Below, one piece after another: positions 1 to 12,299 of a stretch of 64,000 nt of DNA. The notes beneath the pieces are model-generated. The model saw only the letters and a list, made by a program, of their open reading frames with translations, searched no databases and had not been told where the DNA came from. Where the stretch lies: positions 682,001 through 746,000 of the forward strand of contig JAPWGK010000021.1 of assembly GCA_029641185.1 (NCBI GenBank), read 5' to 3'. The position numbers and the translations under genes were made by a program. Each line of letters opens with the position of its first letter. The first letter of the stretch is position 1. The DNA is from Pseudofabraea citricarpa (Eukaryota > Ascomycota > Leotiomycetes > Helotiales > Dermateaceae).

Positions 1-1563
1 AGATGTAGTAGTCTATCTGTCGGGCTTTTTACTCTGATCCAGAAGCGTCCGTCATAAAGCGTCCAGGGAAGGTTCCATTCTTCCTCCTCCAAAGTAGTCG
101 AACGTGGAATCCATATCGAGGGTCGGCTTGATAGCTTAGAGGGATGAGGCTGACGTGAAATGAACCAGTCCTCTTCTTTGAATCCTTGTCCTTGCGTATT
201 TGGAGATCTTAGTGGTGATGACATAAATTTCACACCTGCCACAGTAAATATTTTCTCCTTTGATATCTTGCTTGGTCCAAAAAGATATGGAAAGATGCGT
301 TCTACAGACCCTTTCAGGGCCGATATGTGCACGTGCTCCTCGGGTGATATCAGGCTTATGATACCGCGAAGTAGAAGAGCAGCTATTTTTTGCGTTTCGT
401 GCCTGTCGAATTTGTCATGTATCATAATTTCTGGAGGAGGTATCCGGATGGAAAGGGTGCCGGCTTTATTATTAAATCTGTGTACGTGACAAGAGCGAAA
501 CCACTCGTCCGCCTTCTTGTGGCGAGCTTTACTCGTCTCTCGTATACTGCATGAAAGTGCAAGAATGGAATTTTTAGAGAGGGCAAGGGGGACTTTATGG
601 TGCGCATAGAAATGTCGAACCGCATTGCGGCGAGTGAGTGTCGGGTCGCTATTGGTGTGATCTTCAAACCAAGGAACCTTGAACGCTTCACAGGTCGTTT
701 TTAGCTGGCTTTTGGGAAAGGATAGGAGCGGGCGGTAAATTTTGATGCCACCAGTCTCGAAAGCCAACTGATTTTCGGATCTTGCTTCGATCCCTCCAGA
801 GTCAAGGTCAAGGCCACCGCTTTCGTGGACCCCGTGAATACCATAGCACTCTGGAATAGCAGAAGAAGATCCCATGCCTGAAAGACCAACCCCACGATGC
901 CCATCGATCAGTCTCATGAGTGCGGTCTCAGCTTGGTCATCACGATGGTGGGCCAGGAATAATGAGTCAATTCCCATGGCTCTGCAAGCCAAGCCCAGTT
1001 CCTGAAAGCGATATTTCCGAGCTAAAGACTCAAAATTTGACTGCCCAGCTGGATTTACTCCACCAGGCCACTGGATAGAAAGTACCCTAGCAGGAATGCC
1101 TATACCATACACATGTGGTGAGCATCAGAAGAGGCGGACAGAGAGACAAAATCTACCTTGAACTTGCAGCATTTCAGCCACAGAACGAGCTTCCTTATCA
1201 CTCCCATCCCTTACGCCATGGTCCACAATAAAGCCTTGCAAGCAAATCCTGCTGCGTAACTCATGAAACCTTAGCAGACCAGGAGATGGAGGATCAAGCT
1301 CGATTGGGCCTTTTAACCATTTAGAGCAAAGACTTGCTAGGGCCATAGAATCAACCCCGCCACTAATTGCAAGTCCTAATCATCACTCTAGTTAGTAGGC
1401 ATTGGCCAAGTAAACAAAGGATGCTAAATTTACCTATCCGAATGGGTCCTTGGCCCTGGTAGCATTGTGGCCGCGGATTCCATGTTCGGCAGAGAGCCTC
1501 AGAGAAGGCTGAAAGCGTTACTGGATGGCTTAATATCGGTGGGTTTCTCGAAAGGAGTATCAT
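1..1563 (-). CDS. tilS: tRNA(Ile)-lysidine synthase, TilS family (3' end outside window)
   Basis: Probable exons on the minus strand are 1563-1434, 1375-1157 and 1099 to beyond base 1; both introns (58 and 57 bases) are GT-AG and the joined frame is open for 482 codons without a stop, so the C-terminus lies outside the window. Exon 2 opens with the PP-loop ATP-binding motif SGGVDS (residues 48-53, bases 1347-1364). Downstream come IVDHGVR, then AHHRDDQAETALMRL (about 906-950) and the DHTNSDP..TRRN block (about 625-665), all hallmarks of TilS/MesJ. Family knowledge: TilS uses ATP and lysine to convert C34 of the CAU-anticodon isoleucine tRNA to lysidine so that it reads AUA. In a fungus the substrate would be the mitochondrial tRNA, so a mitochondrial location is inferred; I see no clear presequence in the short N-terminus. 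The start was chosen because it is the first ATG in frame with the PP-loop exon. Confidence 0.88.
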
Positions 1564-2038
1564 GGCTAAGGGTAATCCATCTTGCTGCGATGGGATTTAA
1601 AGAAGCAGGTGCACAGTGCAGATGAAATAAGTTTGTACGAGTAGGGGATGAAGAAGTGTGGCGCTTGGGGCTCATGCGCGTATAAATCTCAAGCTAAACC
1701 TGTTTGTAACTAGGCTCTAAGTGGCATCCAAGCTCTTGCGTATTCGGAGCTTCATTTACAGCCCTACCACGTCTAACATGTCGATCTCATGTTACGCTAC
1801 TCAAGAATAACCCTCGGTCACCAAAGCCTGACAGACAACCTGAGACACATCATATAATTGGGAGGTCAATATCCTGTGATCGGCTTATGGAATCCATCCC
1901 GTCTTGGTCGCCGTGACCTAACGCCGGAACTATGTACAAATAAAACGCCTGCAATGCATGCTATATAGCCTCTGATCTTTCAAGCTCCCAGGGCTTTTGT
2001 CGCTGATCTAATACAAAGTGAGAAGCTTCCGTTTGTGC
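1564..2038. other. Intergenic region between the carrier stop and the TilS start
   Basis: This holds the 3' flank of the upstream carrier gene and the promoter of the TilS gene, both on the minus strand. I see no reading frame with a recognisable product, no tRNA and no obvious repeat. Confidence 0.6.
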
Positions 2039-4416
2039 TTATCGGAGATGCATTGCCTTCTTGGCATTCTCATATACGACGTAGGTAATAGACACTGCCG
2101 GAACGACTTTCAATAAGTTCGGAGTTATGCCTTTGAATAAGCCTCGAACTCCCTCGTTTTTTATCGTTTTTTGGGCAACATCCAAGACGCCTGTGTAAGT
2201 CGGTGGGTGGAGAACCGTTCCCTGAGCCTGCAATCTGGTCCGTAAGAGGTTGATAGGGTAAACAACGGAAGCTCCAAAGGCTCCTGAGAAGGCGCCAATG
2301 CATCCTGTGGCAAACGACCCCGGCAATGCATCCTCCTCATGACATCCCAATCGCTTGGCTGCTCGCCGTGTAAGAACACCTTTGAGAAACTCGAAAGTAC
2401 CTAGATCAATCGCAGAATACGGAAACATTCCCACTAATCCCATGGTAAGACCTCTATAGGACGACCGAATCCCTCCTTGCGCGATCATTTTTCTTGCTGT
2501 AGCAGCTATCAAAGCGTTGCCATGAAGTCCACCTTCGACTGTTTCGCATTGCATCCTATAATAACATCAGCAAATTTTCGAGATAGTGGCAATCATGTCT
2601 TACCGGAATTTAAGTGTGTCAATCGGGTAAACAAACAGCCTATGATGTGTTAGCAATTGTAGCTGAATGAAAAGGACAATGCATACTGAGATATCACACC
2701 ACCCGCACCACCCGCTACGAATTGTGAGTACGAATTTATATTTTGTGGATCACCATGGCCTTCGAGCTGGGACAGGGCTCTCTTTGCTGCTTCATAGGAA
2801 CCAAATTTGATGGCCGATTCCGGCATCACCTTAAGGACATTAAGCCCATTACCTGGCTGATGTTAGTCTGGCCCAATGCAAATCATGTTATCAAAAGCAA
2901 CTTACCGGCGAAAAGACTGCGCATACCACCTGCTCTCCATAACTCTTTAGTCGCCTCTACTAGCGGTCTTCCGATTTTCTTCGCAGCCGCTGTTGCATCC
3001 CCTTGTTTAACCAGGTCGATGGATTTTGAGGCAGTTCCCGTATTTGCGATCAAGTAAACCTTTAAGCGGTCTAACGGGGCTGTAGAAGTGCGTGAAATGA
3101 CACCCGCGAGGCCGCCTGCGGCAAAATAGCCTGGATGAGGGAGAATCTCAGTCAGTAATGACTTCTTGAGGCTTGTGTCATCTAAAAATGGAGAGCCAGA
3201 TGCCTCCTCATCGTCATCCTTGGTTATATCATACTCTAAAAAATGAGCTTGGTTTCGTTCCTTTGTGCCTGAGTCTTCTGCTGAAACTTCGGCGCTTGAA
3301 CCTAACATGCTTTGTGAAGATAGAGGGTCGGACTGGAGGGATGGTTTGCGCTGTGGTGCGGCGATATTGAGAATAGCTCCAAACAGAATTTGTAGAAAAG
3401 ATGGTGGGGTACCTAAGCCTTCTAAAGTTTCCTCGCGGATTGAGGTATCGCCTTCAGCATTTACAGAGACTGAAGATGTGTAATAAGATAGAACTGCTTT
3501 CAAAGGTGGTGTTTTGGAATTTGTCGGTAAAAACAGCAGGAAATTCCTAGAGTTTGGTCAGTCTACTTGTCAATCAGAAAAGCAATTGGACCAAAGCAAC
3601 AACTAATAAAGATTAAGGCACGTGGTTAGATGCTCTGTCAGCAGGACAAGATGATAGCTGTGGCTCTAGAGCCTCGATCATCGCTCCTTAAGCACACGAT
3701 AGAAAAATCTTAATCCCAACGCTTGGGAAACCTTGATACACTTGATCCATTCTCTTCAAGTGATTTCTTGCTGTCTTAGACCAGAGGTCTGTAACACATC
3801 AACAGGTGAAAAGTATAGGCTTACCTCCACTCGTCAAAGCTGATATATCCCTATATATCATCCATCAGCACAGTGTGGAGTTTACGTCAGAGAATGCTAC
3901 AAACATCATTGTTCATATCGACTTCTTCGAAGAACTGATTGAGCTTGGAGTTGGGTACAGCCAGCCCTGCTCTCTTAAATGCAGTTTGAAGTTCACTCTT
4001 GTCTATCCGTCCATCGTGGTCGCGATCTATGGAACGAAAGAGGGATAATAGCTCGCTCTCGGTTTGTTCGACAAACCTCCTGAATTCTAGCATCGCGAGG
4101 CCAAGTTAGCTATCGCTTTTTCGAAGATAACATGTTCCATGTCAAAGACTTACCATCATACTGTATAACACCATCACCATTAGTATCAACAGCCTTCACA
4201 ACGTCGTGCAGCATGTCATCGGCATTTTTGAGGGCTGTATGAGGTTAGCAAATACAGGCAATTGGGGAACTTCCAAAGGTCCATACGGTGATCGATCTTT
4301 CTCAAGCCTTTCCGCAGGCCATGCACGTCTAACCTGCCCTTGTTCTGGGTATCGAGACTCCTCCATAGTTGTTCGATGCGGGCATCCCTTGAGTTCTGAC
4401 TTTCGTGGGGATCCAT
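2039..4416 (-). CDS. Calcium-dependent mitochondrial carrier (SCaMC/Sal1-type, ATP-Mg/phosphate class)
   Basis: Eight exons join exactly: 4416-4287, 4234-4154, 4086-3905, 3850-3825, 3546-2906, 2852-2687, 2639-2604 and 2555-2039, giving 592 residues, the usual length for fungal members. The N-terminal half has four EF-hand loops at about residues 22-33 (degenerate), 60-71 (DTNGDGVIQYDE), 91-102 (DRDHDGRIDKSE) and 127-138. After an acidic linker come three mitochondrial carrier repeats with signatures PLDRLKVYL, PIDTLKFRMQ and PINLLRTRLQ; the third has Asn where PxD is usual. Family knowledge: such carriers sit in the inner mitochondrial membrane and exchange adenine nucleotides for phosphate when cytosolic calcium binds the EF-hands. 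Exons 4 (26 bases) and 7 (36 bases) are very short, and the intron before exon 5 is 278 bases. The start is the first ATG of the first EF-hand exon; an upstream non-coding exon cannot be excluded. Confidence 0.93.
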
Positions 4417-6314
4417 GGTAGCTTGGGTAGGGTTCAGAGCGAGGTTGGTTACAACTTCTGCTGGCGCTGCTGCTTCGCGTTCATGGTTTTTGCGCGAAGC
4501 CTTGGGATTGGGTCCGGGGATAGGACGATGGGGGTCATGAATGCGCAGATGCTATCATGCTGGGTGCGCGATTGTGGGATTGGCGGTAGTTGGATTGTGG
4601 TGATGCTGAAAATGAGAAGCCGGTGCCAGTTCAGTCTGAACACGGCGACCGTGACGGCGCTTTTTCGTCCCGCCATGGTTGTTACGTCGGGTCGGGATTG
4701 GCGCCGGGAACATGGTCAGCAAGCGAGAACGCCAGGCCATGTGACTTCAGGCCATGTAATGTTCAGTATTCTTCTGCTCACCATTGATTGTATCATGCAT
4801 CGACAGAATAAGACAAAAATATTAAGAGGAGCTGGTTGATCCTCCAGCTGCTGGTCAGTCTCTATCAATTTGGACAGGAATGCGGCTATGCTACACAGTT
4901 ATGCCTCCTGGTAAACTCTATCAAGAGACGCCGCACACACGTCAATGCTGTCATTGTGTATAGACTGTATGTATGTGCATATTTGCAACCACCAATCACT
5001 GCTCTCAAATATAATCCAGCCCTTTATAATCTGAAAACCGTTCACTCAATTTGGTTTTCATGGCATTTGTCAACCTCTAGACGCTTCCATAGGTGTGCAT
5101 CCTGCCTTTGTCCACCATAAGATTGGCGACACTTAATTTCAAGCAGAAGATGGCCATGTGATCTCATTTTATGCTGATGAAATAGATGATAGTTAAGTCC
5201 AAAAGCTGATGATGTCCCTAGGGTAAAGTGCGGCTATGTATAAGATAATGCAAACACAATAGCCTGCTTTGTGCCACAGGGGCTGTGCTATGCTGCCATT
5301 GTTTAGCTTTCGTTTCTATCAGTATATATCTAGCTATACCAAATTACATTAAAAATAGCCTCCTTTAACTATATTACTGTTTTTAATGTCTATTACCTGG
5401 CTTAGCCAGTCACCCATGTTTATCTTGAGGCACCTGAACACAAAGTCCAGAAGCAGATGTGTTATTAAGACAGAATAACACATACGGAGTGCACTTGCCG
5501 GAAGTAATACAATAGCTGGCCGCAGGAGTACTGGCTATACGATTACTTATACAGGTGACCTAAATTCAGCCACTTCTAATATAAATACGATCGTAAGGTT
5601 TACGAAAGTATATAGGGTTCTACCAAAGCGTAAAGCTACTTAAGAGGTACTTTTATATTCTTAATTTTTCTGTTTCCTTATTCTCAGGGAAAGTATATCT
5701 CGATATCTATTAACATCAAAAAATTAAAAGTTATATTATTCGATTTATTTCAAAGGGTTTATCCCCTCTCGTATCTACCCCCTATTAAATATTAAATATT
5801 AATGGGAGTAAAATTATCTAGAATAGGAAGGAAGCTTCCTTATTCTACCAGGTTAGACTTTCCATAGGCCTTTAAACAAATAAGATTACTATATACTGAT
5901 ACTTTTATGAGCCCTGGTGGGGAAAAGTAAGGCTTACGGGTGGTTGAATATTACAAAGGTTTAATACTGTGGGTTAATATAACCTAAAAATTATTCTACT
6001 GGAAGCGGTCTTGTTTCTACCAGTCTAGTTATTATGAAATTACAGATTGTACCTGCTTTAATACCTGCCCAGGTACGTGTAAAAGCATCTCGCTTATAGG
6101 CGATCGTTTTAATCAGCAGTGCTTTTTCTACCAGTAAATCATAAAAGTTAAGTTGATAGCTTTATGTGTCTATTTATGTGGGCAGAAGCTTATTATTATA
6201 TTAGTCTGAACTCAAAGCTATACTGAAGATTATTTAAGTAGCAGGACTTGATATGATAACTTCACGCCACTGTATTCATAGCCAACTATCAATGGTTTTA
6301 ATTACCTAGATAGA
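4417..6314. other. Gene-free interval, becoming AT-rich after 5300
   Basis: About 4417-4800 would hold the promoter and 5' leader of the carrier gene. From about 5300 to 6250 the sequence is AT-rich with short low-complexity runs, but CA and TG are still common, so it is not RIP-mutated like the block after 30.8 kb. I see no gene here; reading frames in 4405-5120 resemble no family I know. Confidence 0.5.
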
Positions 6315-7503
6315 CTAAACCGACCAAATTGGCCACATAGGACTTGTCCAGTTGGTTCCTGTGGCAATAAGGTCTGTCGCCAGGCCAGCTTCGCCAGTAC
6401 TGAGATGCAAGAACCTCGTGAAAGCCACCTGACTCCAGTACCGGAAACTCGTACCCGCTGGCAAAAATACCACATCGCCCTCCAGAAGATTAATTGTTTC
6501 CAGTCCAACTTCGAGACTAAGTTTACCATCGAATATCTCCAAAGCTAACGGGGCTTCAAATCTGTAAGTTGGGACAGTTGAATTCGGCAACAGGCGACTG
6601 ATGCTAATCTTCGAGATGGTGAAGTTTCCTTCCGACTGAACTGGAGTAACAATGGGTTGAATAACGTGGTATCCCATTGTACCTGCATTGAGATACTTGG
6701 GGCCGAAGTCGTTAGCGATGAAGAATGGATCGTTGGTATTGCCTGGCAGGATATTCTCGCCTGTACGCCAGACAGATTCAGGTGGTGCCGAGCCATCAAT
6801 CGCGTCTTGGCGTGGCGAGTAATCCAATTGTGCGTAGACATCAAATCGCTCGAGGCTAGAAATATCGGCTGCTGAATTACCTCCAGCTGAATTCGACGAA
6901 TCGGGCAAGCTGGGATCGAAAGAGGCATGGGAGGGGAAGGTCAAGTTTCGATCCGATAGAAAGTAAAAGAGTTCTCTGGATGTCTCAGCATTGTTATTTG
7001 GCCCTTTACCATTGTAAAAATCATAGATAAGGAAAGACTTACTCAAACCCCCCTGGGAAAATGGCAATTGTGGCCTCTGAGTCTGGATCGAGAAACTGAT
7101 AGGTATGTGTTGTGTTAAACGGCACAGCCCCATAATCTCCCTTGGATAAGATCCGAGTCTCTTCAATGCCATCCTTCGAAGTCCAGAGCTGGTAACGACC
7201 TTTTGCGCAGAGAAAGTTTTCGTGGTGCGCACGATGAGTATGTGGGAGGACAGCGAGGCGAGACATACGAGGGCTAGTGTTGGACAGGAGTGTAAATGCT
7301 CCACCGGAAGAACCACCCGTCACTGGCAATCGCAGTGCTTGCTGGCCTGTGTTATAGGTTGGGATATTGTGTCGCTGGATTGCATATGGTCGAACATAGC
7401 TTGGTACTTCATCTACCCAGAGGGAACTAACATCAGCTGTTGCTGGGTAGGCGGCTGCAAAAGCCACTACTCCAACACCAAGGCAAATAGTGGGGAAACG
7501 CAT
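6315..7503 (-). CDS. Secreted quercetin 2,3-dioxygenase-like bicupin
   Basis: Two exons, 7503-7043 and 6975-6315, joined across a 67-base GT-AG intron give 373 residues. The N-terminus is a signal peptide (hydrophobic core about residues 6-18, cleavage probably near ATA-DV at 22-24), so the protein should be secreted. The first cupin domain carries the metal-binding set H88, H90, E95 (in PHTHRAHHENF) and H133 (in FNTTHTYQF), as in fungal quercetinases, where the ligands hold copper and the enzyme opens the flavonol ring with release of CO. GGFEELFYFLS, recreated exactly by the splice, is also typical. The second cupin (about residues 250-360, with GDVVFLPAGTSFRYW) seems to lack the histidine set, as in known bicupin quercetinases. 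Substrate is inferred from family; another secreted cupin dioxygenase is possible. Several NxS/T sites fit a glycoprotein. Confidence 0.88.
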
Positions 7504-9200
7504 GATCGATATATTTTCAGCCTTACCCTTCGCGAATTTCTGTAAGAGGTATTCTATGAAGTATCCGCGCGGTGCAGATGAAACCTGTACCCGTAGAGGC
7601 TGCTACATCCTTATACCCATTAAACTGTCAACAGTAGCCCACAGAATAATGCTTACAATTAAGATCCGTTGAAAACAAACGGAGAAACTTTAATATCTCG
7701 GTCTATCACTTCAGCCCCGGAGTCCTCGCGATCGTAAGGCGGCATGTAAACATGAACTAGTCCGAGTAATCACGGACAGGTGAGTAAAAGTGGGTCGCTA
7801 ATCATTTGATACTACATGTGTCCTGGAACTATTCTGCATGGGCTATCATTTGGTAGTGAGCTAAGAATAATTTAAATCTAGGCAGACACCTTTTCATGCA
7901 AAAAAAATCACTAGTAGTACTAATTATCTTCGCTAGATGGCTCAAATTCCCAGGTACTCATAGGCTAATTCATCGATCCCTTCTAATTGTTCTCTTATTT
8001 CAAAGGGGAGACTAACTCCTACTCCCTCTCTTATATAGTACTTGTTACTAAAGTCCGAGTCCGGGAACCGTTATTATATACCTTGCTCTATGTTTTTTTT
8101 CGAAATTTGACATGTATGGGACTTGTGATATAAATGGCATGGTGTGTAGTTATATACCTACGATAGCAAAGGGTAAAATGGTCCAATTTTCTGCTTGAAA
8201 TAAGAAATAACGACCGAAATTGTATCCATATTACGAAATGCCAAGCCTCGGCCTCGGGCTAGCGTCTCGACAGCTGTCCGAGGATATTAAGCACTAGTCC
8301 GAGCTGGATATCAACTTACCTACCTAGGTATTGATTATGTACTCAAGCACTCGAAAGTGTGAAGAACCGCGGATACTTTTGAAAGGGAGTATGAAAGTTG
8401 AATTTGTAGATTTGGAGATAACGGTATTCCACTAGCCCATCTTTCACGAGAACTGAAGTCATTTTATCTGTTACTAGGTAATCAAGTGTTAGACTTCAGA
8501 CTATAGATAATGGCTTGAGTTGCAATTTTTAATACCAGAGTTGGAAGTCTTATAGCAGAGCAAATTGGTGCTACCAAAAAGCACACCATCATTACATTCG
8601 CAAGGTGTCAGAGAAAAAGCTATCCTGACACAAATGCAGTAGTTATTGATTATTCTTTGCCTAACAAAATTTCCAAGGCGCTAAGATTAAACAAAGTCAA
8701 TGCAATCATCTGAGCTATGGAAGTTTACACCAAGGATCAAAGCAAACCCAATTCGATATTATTGATTGAGCAATTATGTTAGGTATTGTGCCAAGGTTTG
8801 TCCTATTGAGAGAATTGCCACTTAGACGAAGCTACGCGACGACATTAACCACCTTACAGACCGCCATGCATAAAAGGCTCCACACTCATATCAAACATCA
8901 ATATTGTTGTCATCACTGATCGAACGATAAAAGATAGGAATTAAAATGGGAATGTGAATGGGAATGGGGGAAACAGGCTGAAGCAAGCCAAGAGATGATT
9001 AGGCTTGCTTTAAGTTGCGGCAGATTACAAAATCTATAACCGAGGGTGTTGAGATGTTGAAGTGCCACCTCGAAGCCAGCAATTGTGAGAGTTAAGTCGA
9101 GCAAAATTTCCTGCTTTCAACCTCTGTATCCTCTCAATACTCTGCGAGGCACTTGGCTTCAAACAGGACGAACAACAGGAACAATGGGAAGATCTCGGTG
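7504..9200. other. Gene-free interval upstream of the bicupin
   Basis: The first few hundred bases should include the bicupin promoter. The rest has moderate A+T and many stops in all frames. I see no recognisable gene, RNA or repeat until about 9.2 kb. Confidence 0.5.
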
Positions 9201-9219
9201 ATGTTCAACCTTGTAAGTG

Positions 9220-9700
9220 TTACCAACAGCCATCATACCAGATTCTAACCTGTGGAACGACAGGCGACATAAAATCAAGAAACAAATAACGTGAAAAATG
9301 GGAAGCTCTTAGTGGCACTTCACTACAAGTGCTACTAACCTCCATCACGCCAGATTCTAATCTGCAAAGGATCTGGTCAGTTAATACCAATCTCCATCGG
9401 GTAATATTTGTCACACTTCTCACCCTCCTCATATATGGGCATCTTGGCAGTACACAGGAATTTAATACCGGCCGTGAGAATTCCAAGATTGAACTGAATT
9501 CAAACGAAGGAATGCCTTGAGGAGAGAAGTCCAAGTCTTGGTGATGGAGAGAGCGGTGGGTCGGGCGTACACCAGTTGCGTATACTTTCTCGGTTAAGGC
9601 TAGGAGGGTAACAGGATATATGAAAGCAATATAAGAGATAGGAAGCTCTCAGTAATCCTCTACCAAGTACTAACTACCTTCTCATCTAATATCAAGTCCG
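9220..9700. repeat. Diverged dispersed repeat, part inverted relative to 18.7-18.87 kb
   Basis: Bases 9562-9690 align in reverse complement with about 18720-18860. Shared blocks include the GCGGTGGGT start, TTTCTCGGT, GGGTAACAGGATA and GGAAGCTCTC followed by CTACCAAGTA. A weaker relative of the AGATTCTAA / GGAAGCTCT part recurs at 9230-9360. The differences are scattered substitutions. The element type is unknown; a decayed transposon end is one possibility. Confidence 0.6.
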
Positions 9701-10084
9701 GTCAAATCTTGTGGAAGATTTGTAACCAGAAGTGAGAATCAGTATGTGAAGTGAAAGGACAATTTATATAGCTAACGAGTGACGTTACCCCCTCCCCAAA
9801 CTCTCTGCGTGGCGAACCGCCGTTGTGGCAGTGGCGATATTCTGCATACCTACCTACCTAGGTGTTCTAAGATGAGGCTCAGATCTCGAAGCTGGGCCTT
9901 GATAATATTCGTCGTAATGGTGTTTTGCGTGTTCAAAGATAAAACCATGCATTGCGCTATACTAAAATCACCATATAATTGAACAACCAATCAATATTTC
10001 AACTTGAGTCTGTGCATCATACTCAGACCGCGCTCGAATCTTGATCACGCGACTATCTACAGCTTCGTTTTGTTACGCGACAGT

Positions 10085-10200
10085 CACATGATCACCGAGC
10101 ACAGCATCCCATCCACTACTGTATAGATATCTCGGGCTTCTTTCTCCCTCTTCCTTTCTCCTTCGGAGACGTTGAAACCCCCCCTTTACAACAAATTAGT
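10085..10200. repeat. Promoter/leader-like repeat, inverted copy at 19.63-19.72 kb
   Basis: Shares TATCTCGGGCTTCT, the CTCCCTCTTCCT pyrimidine tract and a GAGACGTT(G/T)AAACCCC block with the reverse complement of about 19632-19710. The CT-rich character resembles a fungal transcription start region, so this may be a duplicated 5' flank rather than a transposon end. Confidence 0.55.
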
Positions 10201-11200
10201 TTCCTGTCTTGGCGTGCCTTTCTACTACACAGTAGCACTATCTTGTTCAATTAAGAAGGCCAGAGATCAACCAGAAACCCCGTCGCGTACGATCGCCAAT
10301 CCCCTCAGTACAAGACAAAGCCGACAATCTCGCGAAAGATCGACAATCCGAAATCCCCCATTACCTAGACCCCCCTACTTAGTAGGCCCGGGCCGTACGT
10401 CTCCCACCTGTCGATAGAGAGCGTCAAAGCCACTCCCCATCCCCTCGCGTACCCTCTCGCAGAAGCAATCAATACCGATCTAACGAAAGATCCATCTTCA
10501 TCGCGAAGCAGGTGAGCCTAACGAACAACCCATCATCCCAAGACTTCTTGACTGACTCGACCCTAGCCTGGCCTCCGCTACCCCATCGCGCTCCAATGGA
10601 AACATATTCTCGAAAGTGTACAGCCAAACCAAGTGCCCAAGTACAGTTCAATCACTCGTAAGATTCCATCCAAGCCAGGTTCACAAGACAGAATACTAAT
10701 CAGTACAGGAGAAACAATCGCCAACGTAGATCGAACCAGGCTCAGCAGCAACAGAGAGCACCTCTTACACGTCATATCCCAACAGAGGCAGCCGCGCGCT
10801 TGAACACAGCACCATCGGCGTTCTCATCTGTCATCGCAGCGATCATGGCCACAGCAGACATCTTTCTCAAGGACGGGTACAACATGGTCCAGAGCCCAGG
10901 AGCGGAAACATCAAACGCCGATCTGCCAAAGGGGAACACACACGATCAAGAGAAGCCAAGGCCTCCTCCAGAACCACCTCCAGATCCGGAGACTGCAAAC
11001 AATGGGCTACAAAGATACAATGGAACCAGCGACAGGCAAAATTTCAGAAGGGAGAAGAGGGAGGGATCTCCACACATCATTGTTATCACTACGGTGATAG
11101 GAATCAGTTGCATACGTTCTTAGGACTGTGTAGCGGCCTTCCCGGGCAACGGAAGGATATAAACTTTGAACAACCAGACCTTAATTCCACACCCTATCCT
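10201..11200. other. Degenerate coding-like stretch, no recognised gene
   Basis: The plus strand holds short open segments with proline-rich composition (for example 10800-11123, with EKPRPPPEPPPDP), but nothing extends or matches a family I know. The sequence lies between the leader-like repeats at 10.1 and 11.2 kb and probably belongs to the same decayed gene set. Confidence 0.35.
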
Positions 11201-11204
11201 CCTC

Positions 11205-11315
11205 CACAACAGCTCTCCTCCACAACACCTTCTCAATAAACATCTCCCCACTCTACACCAATCTAGGAACATCTTGGATCCTTTTATCCCCCCTACACAA
11301 CACCTTCTCGATCAA
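11205..11315 (+). repeat. CT-rich leader repeat, copy 1
   Basis: Contains ACAACACCTTCTC repeated around a core of CTCTACACCAATCTAGGAAC, then ATCCTTTTATCCCCCCTACAC. The same order is seen at 14560-14770 and 16860-17040, where it precedes an ATG with the protein start MASDQKGDAQ. It looks like the shared 5' leader of a duplicated gene family; here the following coding part belongs to a different family. Confidence 0.7.
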
Positions 11316-11323
11316 AATACGGC

Positions 11324-11868
11324 CAGAGATTGACAAAGATCTGAGAAAGATATGGGATGAGTTTATAGAAAGTCTACAGGAACCCGGTATGACTCCACTT
11401 GAATGTTCACACTTGGTCATGCCATCTGGTATGTTTCCGACAATCTTACATGTACACTGGCACTATCCCATAGCCACCACTCAGTTTCACTTTTTCGATT
11501 GCACCGCAGATTGGACCAGTGTCTGCAATTCGCCTGACAATGGAGAAGCCGCAACTTGACACTAGATGGGAAGTCTTTGTGTCAAAACTGTTCTTTGATC
11601 GAGTGAGATATCATTCTCCAATGGATCGAGCCCCTTGCATCGGAAAGTTCTATGAAACAGGACGCAAACTCAATTACGACCCCCACAAATTGATCTGGGA
11701 GGTTGACACAGATATGGTTCAAAGAAGGGTACACCACTCCTACCAGACATCCGTACAGACAATTTCCTTGATAGACCTGATCACTCGAACAAACATCTCC
11801 TCGATCTCATCTTCCTCCTCTTCCGTTCTGCAAGTTGAAAGCTCATCAACTCCAACCCCAACAATTTG
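11324..11868 (+). pseudogene. Fragment of an unknown protein family, paralogue of the 13.0-13.66 kb copy
   Basis: The plus strand encodes, with frame changes and stops, a segment collinear with the one at 13060-13660. Shared landmarks are IWDEF (about 11351-11365; 13093-13107), LH.xWHYP (about 11450-11470; 13190-13211) and TADW (about 11503; 13241), with nearly equal spacing, followed by a V..S..FYDR-like region. The last open part (11519-11869) runs into a serine-rich tail. I do not recognise the family. Conservation at protein level with scattered indels points to two dead copies of one former gene. Confidence 0.55.
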
Positions 11869-12299
11869 AGACACGCCTCGGTGAAGCGACCAAACTCTGA
11901 AAGCAACATACAACACAGTTTGAGACACGCCTCGATGAAGCGTTCAAGCTCCTCTGAAAACCAAATCCAGTCCTGATCCTAACTCTCATGAGTCTGAGCT
12001 ACTGCTATGATTGAAGTTTCGATCTTTGCGCTACGTCGAGGCTACGTCCCATCACTGTGGATGACATTGTTAGTAAGCATAATTAGCTCCCCGCTGCTAT
12101 GATTGCCTCAAAATTAATAGGTAAAACAGTTTATGTCGCCGTCGCTCGTCTGATTTTCTAATCTTGCGATGCCAAAGCGTGAGTTTCTTCCTCTTTTAAA
12201 AAAGGAAAGTGACTAACAGCGTTAGTGCCTCATCCACACAAAATTCTCTCAGCATATCTCATCTCACTCTCCAAGCATTACAATCATCAATCTTGAGAG

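Noticed and set aside
2743..3057. Plus-strand frames antisense to the carrier gene
   Set aside because: Shadows of the well-supported minus-strand exons.
4405..4839. 144-codon plus-strand frame overlapping the start of the carrier gene
   Set aside because: It lies antisense to the carrier's first exon and promoter and has no recognisable domain or splice pattern.
5300..6250. AT-rich stretch as another RIP-mutated transposon
   Set aside because: CA and TG are common here and no LTR, terminal repeat or transposase motif is visible.
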